This document shows, piece after piece, positions 1-6,535 of a DNA stretch of 11,080 nucleotides; position 1 is the first letter of the stretch; each line of letters begins with the position of its first letter. A model generated the notes under the pieces. It was not told the origin of the DNA, did not search any database, and was given only the letters and a program-made list of their open reading frames with translations. A program made the translations under genes and the position numbers. The stretch is taken from positions 1-11,080 of the forward strand of contig JALRCB010000027.1 of the NCBI GenBank assembly GCA_023257525.1. Direction: 5' to 3'. This DNA comes from Candidatus Nanopelagicales bacterium (GTDB lineage Bacteria > Actinomycetota > Actinomycetes > S36-B12 > UBA5976).

Positions 1-1232
1 TGCGCAAACAATGGGTGCCCCTTTAGTTTTTCCACAACTGCTACCACGCCATCGTGTCTACCAACACGTAAGTTATCTCGCTGCGCAACATCGTGAGTTA
101 AAACAACTCGACTGTCTTTTCCAATGCGCGACAAAACCGTCAGTAATACATTTCGCTCAAGGGACTGGGCTTCATCCACGATCACAAACGTGTCGTGTAG
201 TGAACGACCTCGGATGTGAGTAAGCGGCAGAACTTCCAACATTCCCCGATCCAGAATCTCCTCGATTACATCGCCAGAAGTGACTGCGGACAAAGTGTCA
301 AAGACCGCTTGTGCCCAAGGGGACATTTTTTCGTTCTCGCTACCGGGTAAGTAGCCCAATTCCTGGCCGCCAACTGCATACAACGGACGGAATATCACCA
401 CTTTGCGATGTTGCTGTCGTTCCATAACGGCTTCTAGACCAGCGCAAAGTGCCAAAGCACTCTTGCCGGTTCCGGCCCTGCCACCAAGAGAAACGATTCC
501 AATATCTGGATCGAGTAACAGGTCCAATGCGATTCGTTGCTCAGCACTTCGCCCATGTAAACCAAAAGCTTCACGGTCTCCGCGAATTAACTGCAATCTC
601 TTATCTGGTGTCACTCGAGCCAATGCGCTACCCCGATCACTGGAAAGAACAATTCCGGTGTGACATGGATGCTCTCGCGCACTTTCGTGATCGATAATTT
701 CGCCACTGTAAAGCTCATCAATTTCTGCGGCACTAACTGTTGCCTCAGCTATACCAGTCCAGCCACTTGAAGGCACGATCTCGGCGCGATACTCCTGGGC
801 TTCTAATCCAACGGCCGATGCTTTAACTCGAAGTGGCAAATCTTTGCTTACCAAAACTACGTCGCAGCCTTCACTTGAAAGATTCTTAGCAACCGAAAGG
901 ATTCGGGTGTCGTTATCCCCTAACCGAAAACCGGCTGGCAAAATTTCTGAGTTGGTGTGATTCAGTTCAACCCTAAGTACGCCACCTTTATCTCCAAGTG
1001 GCAGCGGAGCATCTAGGCGTCCATATTTGATTCGCAAGTCATCGAGACTTCGCAGTGCCGAACGGGCAAAGTATCCCAGTTCGGGATGGGTGCGCTTAGA
1101 TTCCAGTTCCGTAATTACGACAACTGGAATGACAACTTCGTGTTCATCAAATCGAAACAGGGCACTCGGGTCAGAAAGCAAGACGCTGGTATCCAAAACA
1201 TACGTGCGCTTTTGAGTGTTCGATTCGGTCAC
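1..1232 (-). CDS. PIN-PhoH family ATPase (PhoH2-like), 3' end outside the window
   Basis: Reading the minus strand from the GTG at 1232 gives 410 uninterrupted codons to the window edge. Residues 11-135 are a PIN nuclease domain: YVLDTSVLL with D14, the acidic TELE around E42, GDNDTRIL with D107/D109, and VSKD with D131. Residues 225-410 are a PhoH P-loop ATPase: Walker A GGRAGTGKS (250-258), the family motif RPLYAVGGQELGYLPG (283-298), Walker B VIVDEAQ (350-356), then DVAQRDNLRVGRHDG (381-395). Mycobacterial PhoH2 proteins with this architecture are reported to be RNA helicases/ribonucleases; that activity is inferred here. Compared with the usual length of about 430-440 residues, some 20-30 C-terminal residues are missing off the window. 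GGGGTGAG (1236-1243) is a suitable ribosome site for the GTG, and the protein then begins right at the PIN domain. No PhoAT-like antitoxin gene is visible upstream. Divergent from the isoprenyl transferase gene. Confidence 0.93.
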   Translation of the reverse strand, partial: MTESNTQKRTYVLDTSVLLSDPSALFRFDEHEVVIPVVVITELESKRTHPELGYFARSALRSLDDLRIKYGRLDAPLPLGDKGGVLRVELNHTNSEILPAGFRLGDNDTRILSVAKNLSSEGCDVVLVSKDLPLRVKASAVGLEAQEYRAEIVPSSGWTGIAEATVSAAEIDELYSGEIIDHESAREHPCHTGIVLSSDRGSALARVTPDKRLQLIRGDREAFGLHGRSAEQRIALDLLLDPDIGIVSLGGRAGTGKSALALCAGLEAVMERQQHRKVVIFRPLYAVGGQELGYLPGSENEKMSPWAQAVFDTLSAVTSGDVIEEILDRGMLEVLPLTHIRGRSLHDTFVIVDEAQSLERNVLLTVLSRIGKDSRVVLTHDVAQRDNLRVGRHDGVVAVVEKLKGHPLFA

Positions 1233-1417
1233 GAGCTCACCCCAGATTTTCAGATTTATCCTTGGGAAGGCTCGGAATTGCCCGATATGAATGACGGTAT
1301 TCCTGCAGTTGAAGTTGCTCGGTCAGACACGCCGTATCAAAGAGTTGCTAATCGGTGAATTTCTCAAAAATTACGGGGATGTAGAGGTGACATTAGACAT
1401 CTACTAATCTTGGGCGC
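1233..1417. other. Divergent intergenic region between phoH-like gene and isoprenyl transferase
   Basis: This 185-nt spacer separates two divergent genes and must hold both promoters. On the plus side a leaderless-type promoter is visible next to the isoprenyl transferase start. On the minus side the ribosome site of the PhoH gene is clear, but I could not find a convincing -35/-10 pair. A short direct repeat, GACAT-TA-GACAT, lies at 1389-1400 just upstream of the plus-strand -10 hexamer. Only very short reading frames occur on either strand, and none looks like a gene. Confidence 0.6.
1405..1410 (+). promoter_or_regulatory. Putative -10 element of a leaderless promoter for the isoprenyl transferase gene
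   Basis: TAATCT fits the actinobacterial TANNNT -10 pattern. It ends exactly 7 nt before the ATG at 1418, the spacing expected if transcription starts at the A of the start codon. No Shine-Dalgarno sequence lies in the usual place, which supports a leaderless mRNA. No good -35 is seen 16-18 nt upstream. Confidence 0.45.
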
Positions 1418-2194
1418 ATGGGAAGAATTCGCACTCTTGTAGGCGACATTGCATATGACTTGTACGGTCATCGGCTAACTTCCTCACTTCCGCATGATCA
1501 ACTCCCCGCTCATGTTGGTGTCATTTTGGATGGTAACCGCCGCTGGGCAGCTGAAATGGGTTCACCAAGTGCTCATGGGCATCGCGTGGGTGGCGAGAAA
1601 ATAACTGAGTTTCTCGGATGGTGCGAAGAACTTGGTGTCGAGGTAGTAACACTTTGGCTGCTTTCGACAGACAACTTACTTCGCGAGCCAACTGAGTTGG
1701 ATGCTTTGCTAGAAATCATCGAAGATACCGTGACCGCTTTAGGTGAGACTGGTAAGTGGCAAATTCACCCAGTAGGCGCACTCGACTTATTGCCGGAAAG
1801 AACCACGGATTTACTCAATAGAACAAAACTTGCCACCGAAAACGTGCCAGGGCTTCTCGTTAATGTCGCAATTGGATATGGTGGCCGGCAAGAAGTTGTA
1901 GATGCAGTTCGGTCGTTATTGATAGAAGAGTCCAAAGCCGGCCAGTCGCTTGATGAAGTTGCATCAAAAATCGACATTGAGCATATTGCTGCGCATCTTT
2001 ACACCAAGGGTCAGCCGGATCCAGATTTAGTGATTCGAACTTCTGGCGAGCAAAGATTGAGTGGCTTCTTGTTATGGCAAAGTGCTCACTCTGAGTTCTA
2101 TTTTTGCGAAGCTTACTGGCCTAACTTTCGCAAAATCGATTTCTTGCGTGCCGTACGTTCATATGCAGCGCGAAATCGACGATTTGGTATTTAG
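1418..2194 (+). CDS. Isoprenyl transferase (short-chain Z-prenyl diphosphate synthase, Rv1086 type)
   Basis: The 258-residue protein is a full-length cis-prenyltransferase. These enzymes condense isopentenyl diphosphate onto an allylic diphosphate with Z geometry. The substrate loop is HVGVILDGNRRWA (32-44) with catalytic D38 and N40-R42. AHGHRVGG (52-59) follows, then LWLLSTDNL, and the C-terminal signature RTSGEQRLSGFLLWQ (207-220). The LSTDNL segment, where UppS proteins usually have a STENW-type motif, resembles Mycobacterium Rv1086, a (2Z,6E)-farnesyl diphosphate synthase that primes decaprenyl phosphate synthesis. I therefore favour a short-chain product, but chain length cannot be settled from sequence alone and a long-chain UppS remains possible. 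The ATG at 1418 is preferred because of the leaderless-type -10 just upstream and the normal N-terminal length. The TAG stop overlaps the stop of the convergent yyaL gene. Confidence 0.93.
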   Translation: MGRIRTLVGDIAYDLYGHRLTSSLPHDQLPAHVGVILDGNRRWAAEMGSPSAHGHRVGGEKITEFLGWCEELGVEVVTLWLLSTDNLLREPTELDALLEIIEDTVTALGETGKWQIHPVGALDLLPERTTDLLNRTKLATENVPGLLVNVAIGYGGRQEVVDAVRSLLIEESKAGQSLDEVASKIDIEHIAAHLYTKGQPDPDLVIRTSGEQRLSGFLLWQSAHSEFYFCEAYWPNFRKIDFLRAVRSYAARNRRFGI

Positions 2195-4269
2195 TTAAAA
2201 ACTCCTATTGAGTTTTTCAGAGTTTGTAAATCTGTAGTTGGTGCATCACAAACAAAACCACGGCACACATAGGCAGTTGGTTTTCCCTCAAGTGCTTTTC
2301 GATCCTTGAGTAATGGCTGATCACTTCCCCACGAATAAACCATGCCAGGAGCTGTTCCATTTACTAATGCATATTGGAATTTTGAATCACTCGAGCCAGC
2401 AAGTGCTACTTCGCGCGGGCCATCAAGCCAAGTCACAAACATGGCACTGCCCCAGCCTGCGAACCGAGTATGTGATGCAACCAGTGGAACTAGGGCCGGT
2501 ATGAATTTTTCCGCCCAAGTGCGCATCTCAACATCCCCAGATAACGCCGAGTAAGTTAAGGCTGCATCTATCGTCGCGGCCCAACCCGATGGAGTTACGT
2601 TGTCAGTCGGATCAACTTGTCGAGTTGCAACATCTTTAGCAACTGGTTCAACATCGTTTGCGGTATCGGTTAATCCGGAGTCTTGCTGAAAATGATCTTG
2701 GATGTCATTGAGTAGTGTCCCAGCTAGCTCGCGCCAAACATCATCACCACTAACCTGCGCTAGTGCTAAGAAAGCACTAGCAACTAAGGCTTGATCCTCT
2801 AAGACACCAAGGGCATGAAGTCCGGCTTTACCATCGCGCGAAACTCGCACCAATCTGCTTGGGTGAGTTGGATCTGCTCCCAGATGAGTACTAACTAATA
2901 AATCAGCAGCACGCGTGGCACATTCAATCCAGTCAGGTCGGTTACAGACACTGCCAGCATCAACTAAGGCGCGAATAGTTAAGCCATTCCAACTTGCCAC
3001 AATTTTATCGTCTCGACCTGGTCGAGGTCTGACCGCTCTTGCTGTCATTAACTTGGTGCGCAGTCGATTCCATCTATCCCAGTCATCTGGATCTTGATGA
3101 AGTGTGAGAACTGATTTACCGTGTTCAAATGTTCCAACTTCTGTGACATTGCAAAGTTGGATAACCCATTCTGCGTCGGTTGAATCACCTGAGTCTTTAG
3201 CAAGCGCTTCTCTGATTTGTTGTGGCGTCCAGGCGTAGAACGCACCTTCTTCTGAATGTCCGGTGTCCAAGTCGATGCTGTCAGCGTCAAGTGCTGCAGC
3301 AAAGCCACCTTCTGAAGTCAGCATTTCGCGAATCAAGAATTCGGCTGTCTCGGTTGTAATTCGTAATGCTTGTTTGTCACCTGTCAGGCGATACAAGTGC
3401 GCATAGATGGAAAGAAGCTGGGCATTGTCATAAAGCATTTTTTCAAAGTGCGGAACGGTCCAAGTTGCATCCACGCTATAGCGCGCAAATCCACCACCAA
3501 TTTGGTCATACATGCCACCTCGTGCCATGGAATTGCAAGTGTGTTCGATCATCTGCATTCCGCGGAAATCTGGCTCACTGCCAGCTAGTTTTTGAAGAGC
3601 TTCATTTCGAAGTAAGAATTCCAGCGTTAGTGATGGTGGGAATTTCGGTGCATCACCAAAGCCTCCATTGATTGGATCATATGAAGCAGAAAGTGATTCC
3701 AGGCCTGAAGTCACTGCAAATTTGATTTCGTCTCTAGTGAAATCAGATTTGGATTTAACAATCAGTTCGTTTCGAGAGCCAATGTGTTCCATGATTCTGG
3801 CTGAAGATTCATTAACTCGTTCCCGCTCACTAGTCCAAGTGTCGTTTAGAGCAAGTAGAACCTGCGTGAACGATGGCATACCGTGTGACGGACGCGGCGG
3901 GAAATATGTTCCGGCATACCAAGGTCGTCGATCATGATCTAGCCAAACTGAATTTGGCCAACCACCTTGACCGGTCATAGCTTGTGTGGCTTCCATGTAA
4001 AGCGAATCAACAGCCGGCAACTCTTCGCGATCTACTTTTATGTTTACGAAGTACTCATTCATTAGCGCCGCTACGGATGGATTCTCAAAACTCTCATGTG
4101 CCATAACGTGACACCAGTGGCAGGCGCTATATCCAACACTCAAAAAGATTGGGACATTGCGAGTACGAGCAAGTTCAAATGCTTCTTCAGACCACGGATA
4201 CCAATCAACCGGATTATCGGCATGCTGCAATAAATATGGCGAAGTAGAGTCCGCTAGGCGATTTGGCAC
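2191..4269 (-). CDS. YyaL-type thioredoxin-domain protein (DUF255 / SPATA20 family)
   Basis: The 692-residue protein is full length for the family (usually 650-700). Residues 1-160 hold the thioredoxin-like DUF255 domain: SPYLLQHADNPVDWYPW (10-26), then SVGYSACHWCHVM (44-56) with the CHWC pair C50/C53, and GQGGWP (100-105). The rest is the alpha-helical six-hairpin, glycosidase-like part, with the conserved GGFGDAPKFP (202-211), GGMYDQIGGGFARYS (251-265) and VPHFEKMLYDNAQLL (272-286). There is no signal peptide, so it should be cytoplasmic. The family has no settled biochemical role; a redox or sugar-related enzyme activity is only suggested by the folds. The GTG at 4269 gives the standard N-terminus. 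It starts 17 nt after the MFS gene, with only a weak ribosome site, so coupling to the upstream gene is likely. The TAA stop (2191-2193) overlaps the uppS TAG. Confidence 0.92.
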   Translation of the reverse strand: MPNRLADSTSPYLLQHADNPVDWYPWSEEAFELARTRNVPIFLSVGYSACHWCHVMAHESFENPSVAALMNEYFVNIKVDREELPAVDSLYMEATQAMTGQGGWPNSVWLDHDRRPWYAGTYFPPRPSHGMPSFTQVLLALNDTWTSERERVNESSARIMEHIGSRNELIVKSKSDFTRDEIKFAVTSGLESLSASYDPINGGFGDAPKFPPSLTLEFLLRNEALQKLAGSEPDFRGMQMIEHTCNSMARGGMYDQIGGGFARYSVDATWTVPHFEKMLYDNAQLLSIYAHLYRLTGDKQALRITTETAEFLIREMLTSEGGFAAALDADSIDLDTGHSEEGAFYAWTPQQIREALAKDSGDSTDAEWVIQLCNVTEVGTFEHGKSVLTLHQDPDDWDRWNRLRTKLMTARAVRPRPGRDDKIVASWNGLTIRALVDAGSVCNRPDWIECATRAADLLVSTHLGADPTHPSRLVRVSRDGKAGLHALGVLEDQALVASAFLALAQVSGDDVWRELAGTLLNDIQDHFQQDSGLTDTANDVEPVAKDVATRQVDPTDNVTPSGWAATIDAALTYSALSGDVEMRTWAEKFIPALVPLVASHTRFAGWGSAMFVTWLDGPREVALAGSSDSKFQYALVNGTAPGMVYSWGSDQPLLKDRKALEGKPTAYVCRGFVCDAPTTDLQTLKNSIGVFN
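2197..2217. terminator. Possible bidirectional hairpin terminator at the uppS/yyaL junction
   Basis: AAAAACTC and GAGTTTTT form a perfect 8-bp stem with a 5-nt loop (CTATT). It begins 2 nt after the isoprenyl transferase stop. Read on the plus strand, the right arm ends in five T. The stem is AT-rich and weak, and it lies inside the last codons of the convergent yyaL gene, so a role in yyaL termination is less likely than one for the isoprenyl transferase transcript. Confidence 0.4.
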
Positions 4270-4286
4270 AACTCATTGTTTCATTA

Positions 4287-5486
4287 CTATTCCGTGATTA
4301 AAACTGGCCTTGAGATAATCACTCCAGAGATTAGTTGCACCAATAATGCAGCCCCTAGTGCAAAAAATGCCGCTGACCAAGAATTTGTAACATCTCGTAA
4401 GAATCCAAGAGTTAATGGACCCAATGCTGAAATTACGTATCCGCCACCTTGCATGAAGGAGCCCAGGTCTCGCGCAGTTTCTGGCGAGCCAGAACGCAGC
4501 AAAACCAAAGTTAAGGCAAGGGGAAATGACGAACCGAGCCCAACTCCAAGTAAGAAAACCCAAAGCCAAGTTGCTGCTGGCCACAAGCCATGAATTGCAA
4601 AGCTGTAGATTCCAATCAATCCAACGGCAAAGACCACAACAAAACCTACGCACAATCCAACTTGGGAAGTGAATTTAGCCGCTAGCGGCGGAACGAATAA
4701 ACCTGTTGGAAGTCCTATGAGCACCAGAAGAGCTAGTTGCTTTCCAGCGGTAACTGGATCAGTTCCTGCTTCGCGCAAAATTGTTGGCAACCACGTATTC
4801 ATTGAATGAAAATTTATGGATTGAAAGCCGAAGTACAACGTCAAACTCCACGCTAATGGGTTGCGAAGTAAAGCCTTCATGTTGTGCGGCGTATCTAGAC
4901 GGACATCTTTAGTGTGTGGATTTTTGTAGAAGTGCCAAATTATGAAAACAATAAGTGGAAGTATCGCCCATACCTCAAGTGCTTCACGCCATGAACCTAA
5001 TCGATTAGCAATCGGATAAGTAATGAGCGCTGCAACTGCGGCAGAGAATGAAATCGCACCAGCAATCATTCCCATTACACCGCCGATCCGGGTTGGGAAA
5101 TCTCTCCGGGTAATCAGTGACGGAACAACATTGCCCACAGCCACGCCAAGTCCAATAATGATGGTTCCCAAGTAAAGAACTACAACAAATGGGAGTAACC
5201 GAAGGTGGCCACCAATTGCAAGTGCTAGCAAACTCAGTGAGATTGCCTTGTTTGGACTGATGCGATGCAGTAATCGAGGCACAAGCAAAGCACCAAGACC
5301 AAACATCAAAATTGGCAGCGTGCTCAATAACGAGCCAGCGGTGGCAGATAAACCAAAGTCCTCGCGGATCTCAGGAAGTACCGGACCGACCGAAGTTGTT
5401 AATGGCCGAAGAGTCATTGCAACGAAGAAAAGTGGCAGTGCTTTGATTATGAAATCTTGCTTTTCTAAGCCTTGACTTTGTTTCAT
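4287..5486 (-). CDS. MFS transporter, CynX/NimT family
   Basis: This 399-residue, strongly hydrophobic protein has about twelve predicted membrane helices in two halves, separated by a basic cytoplasmic loop near residues 185-205. The first helix carries LRPLTTSVGPVLPEI (26-40), the usual N-terminal signature of the CynX/NimT branch (cyanate, 2-nitroimidazole and YeaN-like carriers) of the major facilitator superfamily. The next loop has LVPRLLHRISPNKA, which fits the MFS loop 2-3. The substrate cannot be read from sequence; the branch often exports small organic compounds. The ATG at 5486 is supported by GGGAG at 5493-5497, at good spacing. The gene is followed after 17 nt by yyaL on the same strand, so the two probably share a transcript. 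A palindrome within the likely promoter suggests local repression. No adjacent regulator gene is present. Confidence 0.88.
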   Translation of the reverse strand: MKQSQGLEKQDFIIKALPLFFVAMTLRPLTTSVGPVLPEIREDFGLSATAGSLLSTLPILMFGLGALLVPRLLHRISPNKAISLSLLALAIGGHLRLLPFVVVLYLGTIIIGLGVAVGNVVPSLITRRDFPTRIGGVMGMIAGAISFSAAVAALITYPIANRLGSWREALEVWAILPLIVFIIWHFYKNPHTKDVRLDTPHNMKALLRNPLAWSLTLYFGFQSINFHSMNTWLPTILREAGTDPVTAGKQLALLVLIGLPTGLFVPPLAAKFTSQVGLCVGFVVVFAVGLIGIYSFAIHGLWPAATWLWVFLLGVGLGSSFPLALTLVLLRSGSPETARDLGSFMQGGGYVISALGPLTLGFLRDVTNSWSAAFFALGAALLVQLISGVIISRPVLITE

Positions 5487-5507
5487 ATGAAACTCCCAAC
5501 ACTTATA

Positions 5508-5536
5508 AACCTAGTGGTCACACATATGTTTGGTAA
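5508..5536 (-). promoter_or_regulatory. Putative promoter of the MFS-yyaL operon
   Basis: On the minus strand TTACCA (5531-5536) and TAGGTT (5508-5513) are 17 nt apart. They match the -35 consensus at four of six positions and the TANNNT -10 pattern. Initiation about 7 nt downstream would leave a short leader that still contains the GGGAG ribosome site. This is a sequence-based guess; TATAAG at 5502-5507 is an alternative -10 but would remove most of the ribosome site. Confidence 0.3.
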
Positions 5537-5537
5537 C
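5514..5537. promoter_or_regulatory. Imperfect 24-bp palindrome, possible operator of the MFS gene
   Basis: The half-sites read GTGGTCACACAT and, on the other strand, GTTACCAAACAT. They agree at 8 of 12 positions and meet in a perfect ACATATGT core (5522-5529). The palindrome fills the spacer between the proposed -35 and -10, a typical position for a dimeric repressor. The regulator is not identifiable from the window. Confidence 0.35.
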
Positions 5538-5572
5538 GAGGGTGCCAGACAATGATTCGAGGCAAAAAGAGA

Positions 5573-5582
5573 CACCCACCCG
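5573..5582 (+). repeat. Left arm of 10-bp inverted repeat
   Basis: CACCCACCCG is perfectly complementary to 5820-5829. Together they bound the GC-rich segment between comF and the MFS gene. Confidence 0.6.
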
Positions 5583-5772
5583 ACCGACCTGATTTTCGAC
5601 CCCACATTCGCCTGCTGGAACTTTCGCAGCGTCAATCGCCACTACTAACCCTCGCTGTTGATTTTGACCATCTGGATCAAAGAACAGGCAGGACTTACTT
5701 CTAAACCGCACCGTGCTCAACGACCAAAAGTCGTCTTACGTGGACCGCTTTGCCTGCGGCTGGCATCGGCTT

Positions 5773-5806
5773 GTTGCAAACCAACTTCGAAGAACTGGTT
5801 TGCAAC
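5773..5806. repeat. Perfect 11-bp stem hairpin with 12-nt loop
   Basis: GTTGCAAACCA and TGGTTTGCAAC pair over 11 bases around the loop ACTTCGAAGAAC, which itself contains the palindrome CTTCGAAG. It lies 36-69 nt past the comF stop. Neither side is followed by a T-tract, so it is not a classical intrinsic terminator; it could still stop or stabilise the comF transcript, bind a protein, or belong to the putative element around it. Confidence 0.6.
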
Positions 5807-5819
5807 GCAATCACGGACC

Positions 5820-5829
5820 CGGGTGGGTG
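5820..5829 (-). repeat. Right arm of 10-bp inverted repeat
   Basis: CGGGTGGGTG is the inverted copy of 5573-5582. It lies 12 nt past the comF stop codon in the direction of comF transcription. Confidence 0.6.
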
Positions 5830-5841
5830 CCAGCTTTTAGG

Positions 5842-6462
5842 TTATCTGCTTTTGGGAGAACCACACAAAGTCACGGCAAATACCCGTTGGGAACCAGCGA
5901 ATTTCAAAATCCTTGCCGCACTATTCAGGGTGGCACCAGTTGTAACTACATCGTCAACAAGAACGACTGTGCCATTAACTGTTCTGCGTATACCGAATGC
6001 CCCTTCCAAGTTCGAATGGCGTTGAGCAGCAGTTAATCCCACTTGATCCAACACGATCCGACGGAGAAACAGATTTGTTTCGTCCATAGCTATTGATTTA
6101 TTGCGCTGAATCATATTTCTGCAAAGGTTGGTAACTGAATCGAATCCGCGTTCCTTAATCTTTTGATGGGAACTAGGGATTGGGATCAAAGTTAGATTTT
6201 CGAATCCTAGGAACTTATCTAGTGTGTTGTACAAAACTTGTGATAACAATTCGACATATCTAACATCGCCATTCTTGTAGCAGATCAAGGCATCTCGAAG
6301 CCAACCCGCATACTCACCAGCACAGAAGCATGACGTGATTTCACTTAAGTCTTTGGCTCTAAAAGGTGCTACTCCTTTGATGCAGGTTGGGCAAAACTCA
6401 ACACCAAATCGTGAGCAGATCAAACATCTGGGTGTAAAAACCAATTGCTTCAAAATTGACAT
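5842..6462 (-). CDS. ComF family phosphoribosyltransferase-like protein
   Basis: The 206-residue protein has the two hallmarks of the ComF/GntX family. An N-terminal zinc-ribbon-like knuckle is formed by C13, C16, C24 and C27. A type I phosphoribosyltransferase domain carries the PRPP-binding motif VVLVDDVVTTGAT (166-178). Between them are IPIPSSHQKIKERGFD, matching the family pattern of PxP followed by RGF, and LDQVGLTAAQRHSN, the usual QxxLxxxxR region. In naturally competent bacteria ComF helps take up single-stranded DNA; in actinobacteria its role is unproven. Mycobacterium also has a ComF-type gene after lpqB (Rv3242c), so position supports the call. It begins 73 nt after lpqB and has no evident ribosome site upstream of the ATG at 6462. 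It may be cotranscribed with lpqB, or it may have its own weak promoter. Confidence 0.9.
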   Translation of the reverse strand: MSILKQLVFTPRCLICSRFGVEFCPTCIKGVAPFRAKDLSEITSCFCAGEYAGWLRDALICYKNGDVRYVELLSQVLYNTLDKFLGFENLTLIPIPSSHQKIKERGFDSVTNLCRNMIQRNKSIAMDETNLFLRRIVLDQVGLTAAQRHSNLEGAFGIRRTVNGTVVLVDDVVTTGATLNSAARILKFAGSQRVFAVTLCGSPKSR

Positions 6463-6535
6463 AAGTCAGTCTGAAATATGAACCTACGAAATAACCCAGT
6501 AATTTTGCGCGTGTAGATAAATCCCGGTTGTTGAT

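Larger units (their letters stand above)
5540..5833. mobile_element. Possible non-autonomous mobile element or IS remnant
   Basis: This stretch fills most of the 355-nt gap between the MFS gene and comF. CACCCACCCG (5573-5582) and CGGGTGGGTG (5820-5829) are perfect 10-bp inverted repeats 237 nt apart. Similarity continues weakly inward (both arms reach TGATT) and outward (both have a run of A followed by G). GGGTGCCAG also occurs as a direct repeat at 5540-5548 and 5825-5833, overlapping the right inverted repeat. A hand count of 5573-5829 gives about 54% GC, well above the flanking genes. Open frames exist on both strands but none resembles a known protein or has a credible start. I do not recognise the element family, and no clean target-site duplication is visible. 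A structured untranslated region or a decayed gene are alternatives. Confidence 0.3.

Noticed and set aside
1086..1358. 90-codon plus-strand frame opposite the PhoH gene start
   Set aside because: Most of it is antisense to the PIN domain coding sequence, and it lacks a ribosome site and recognisable protein features.
4273..4653. 126-codon minus-strand frame inside the MFS gene
   Set aside because: It is in another frame of the transporter coding sequence; its hydrophobicity and aromatic content come from the underlying membrane-protein codons.
5511..5720. 69-codon open frame on the minus strand in the comF-MFS gap
   Set aside because: It has no ribosome site, resembles no family I know, overlaps the proposed MFS promoter and palindrome, and competes with other open frames over the same GC-rich bases.
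5658..5840. Overlapping plus-strand open frames of 60-107 codons near the comF 3' end
   Set aside because: They read through the inverted repeat and hairpin, and the longer ones run antisense into comF. No domain or credible start was seen.
5487..5841. Structured RNA such as RNase P RNA, tmRNA or a tRNA in the gap
   Set aside because: None of the conserved sequence elements of these RNAs that I looked for on the two strands was found.
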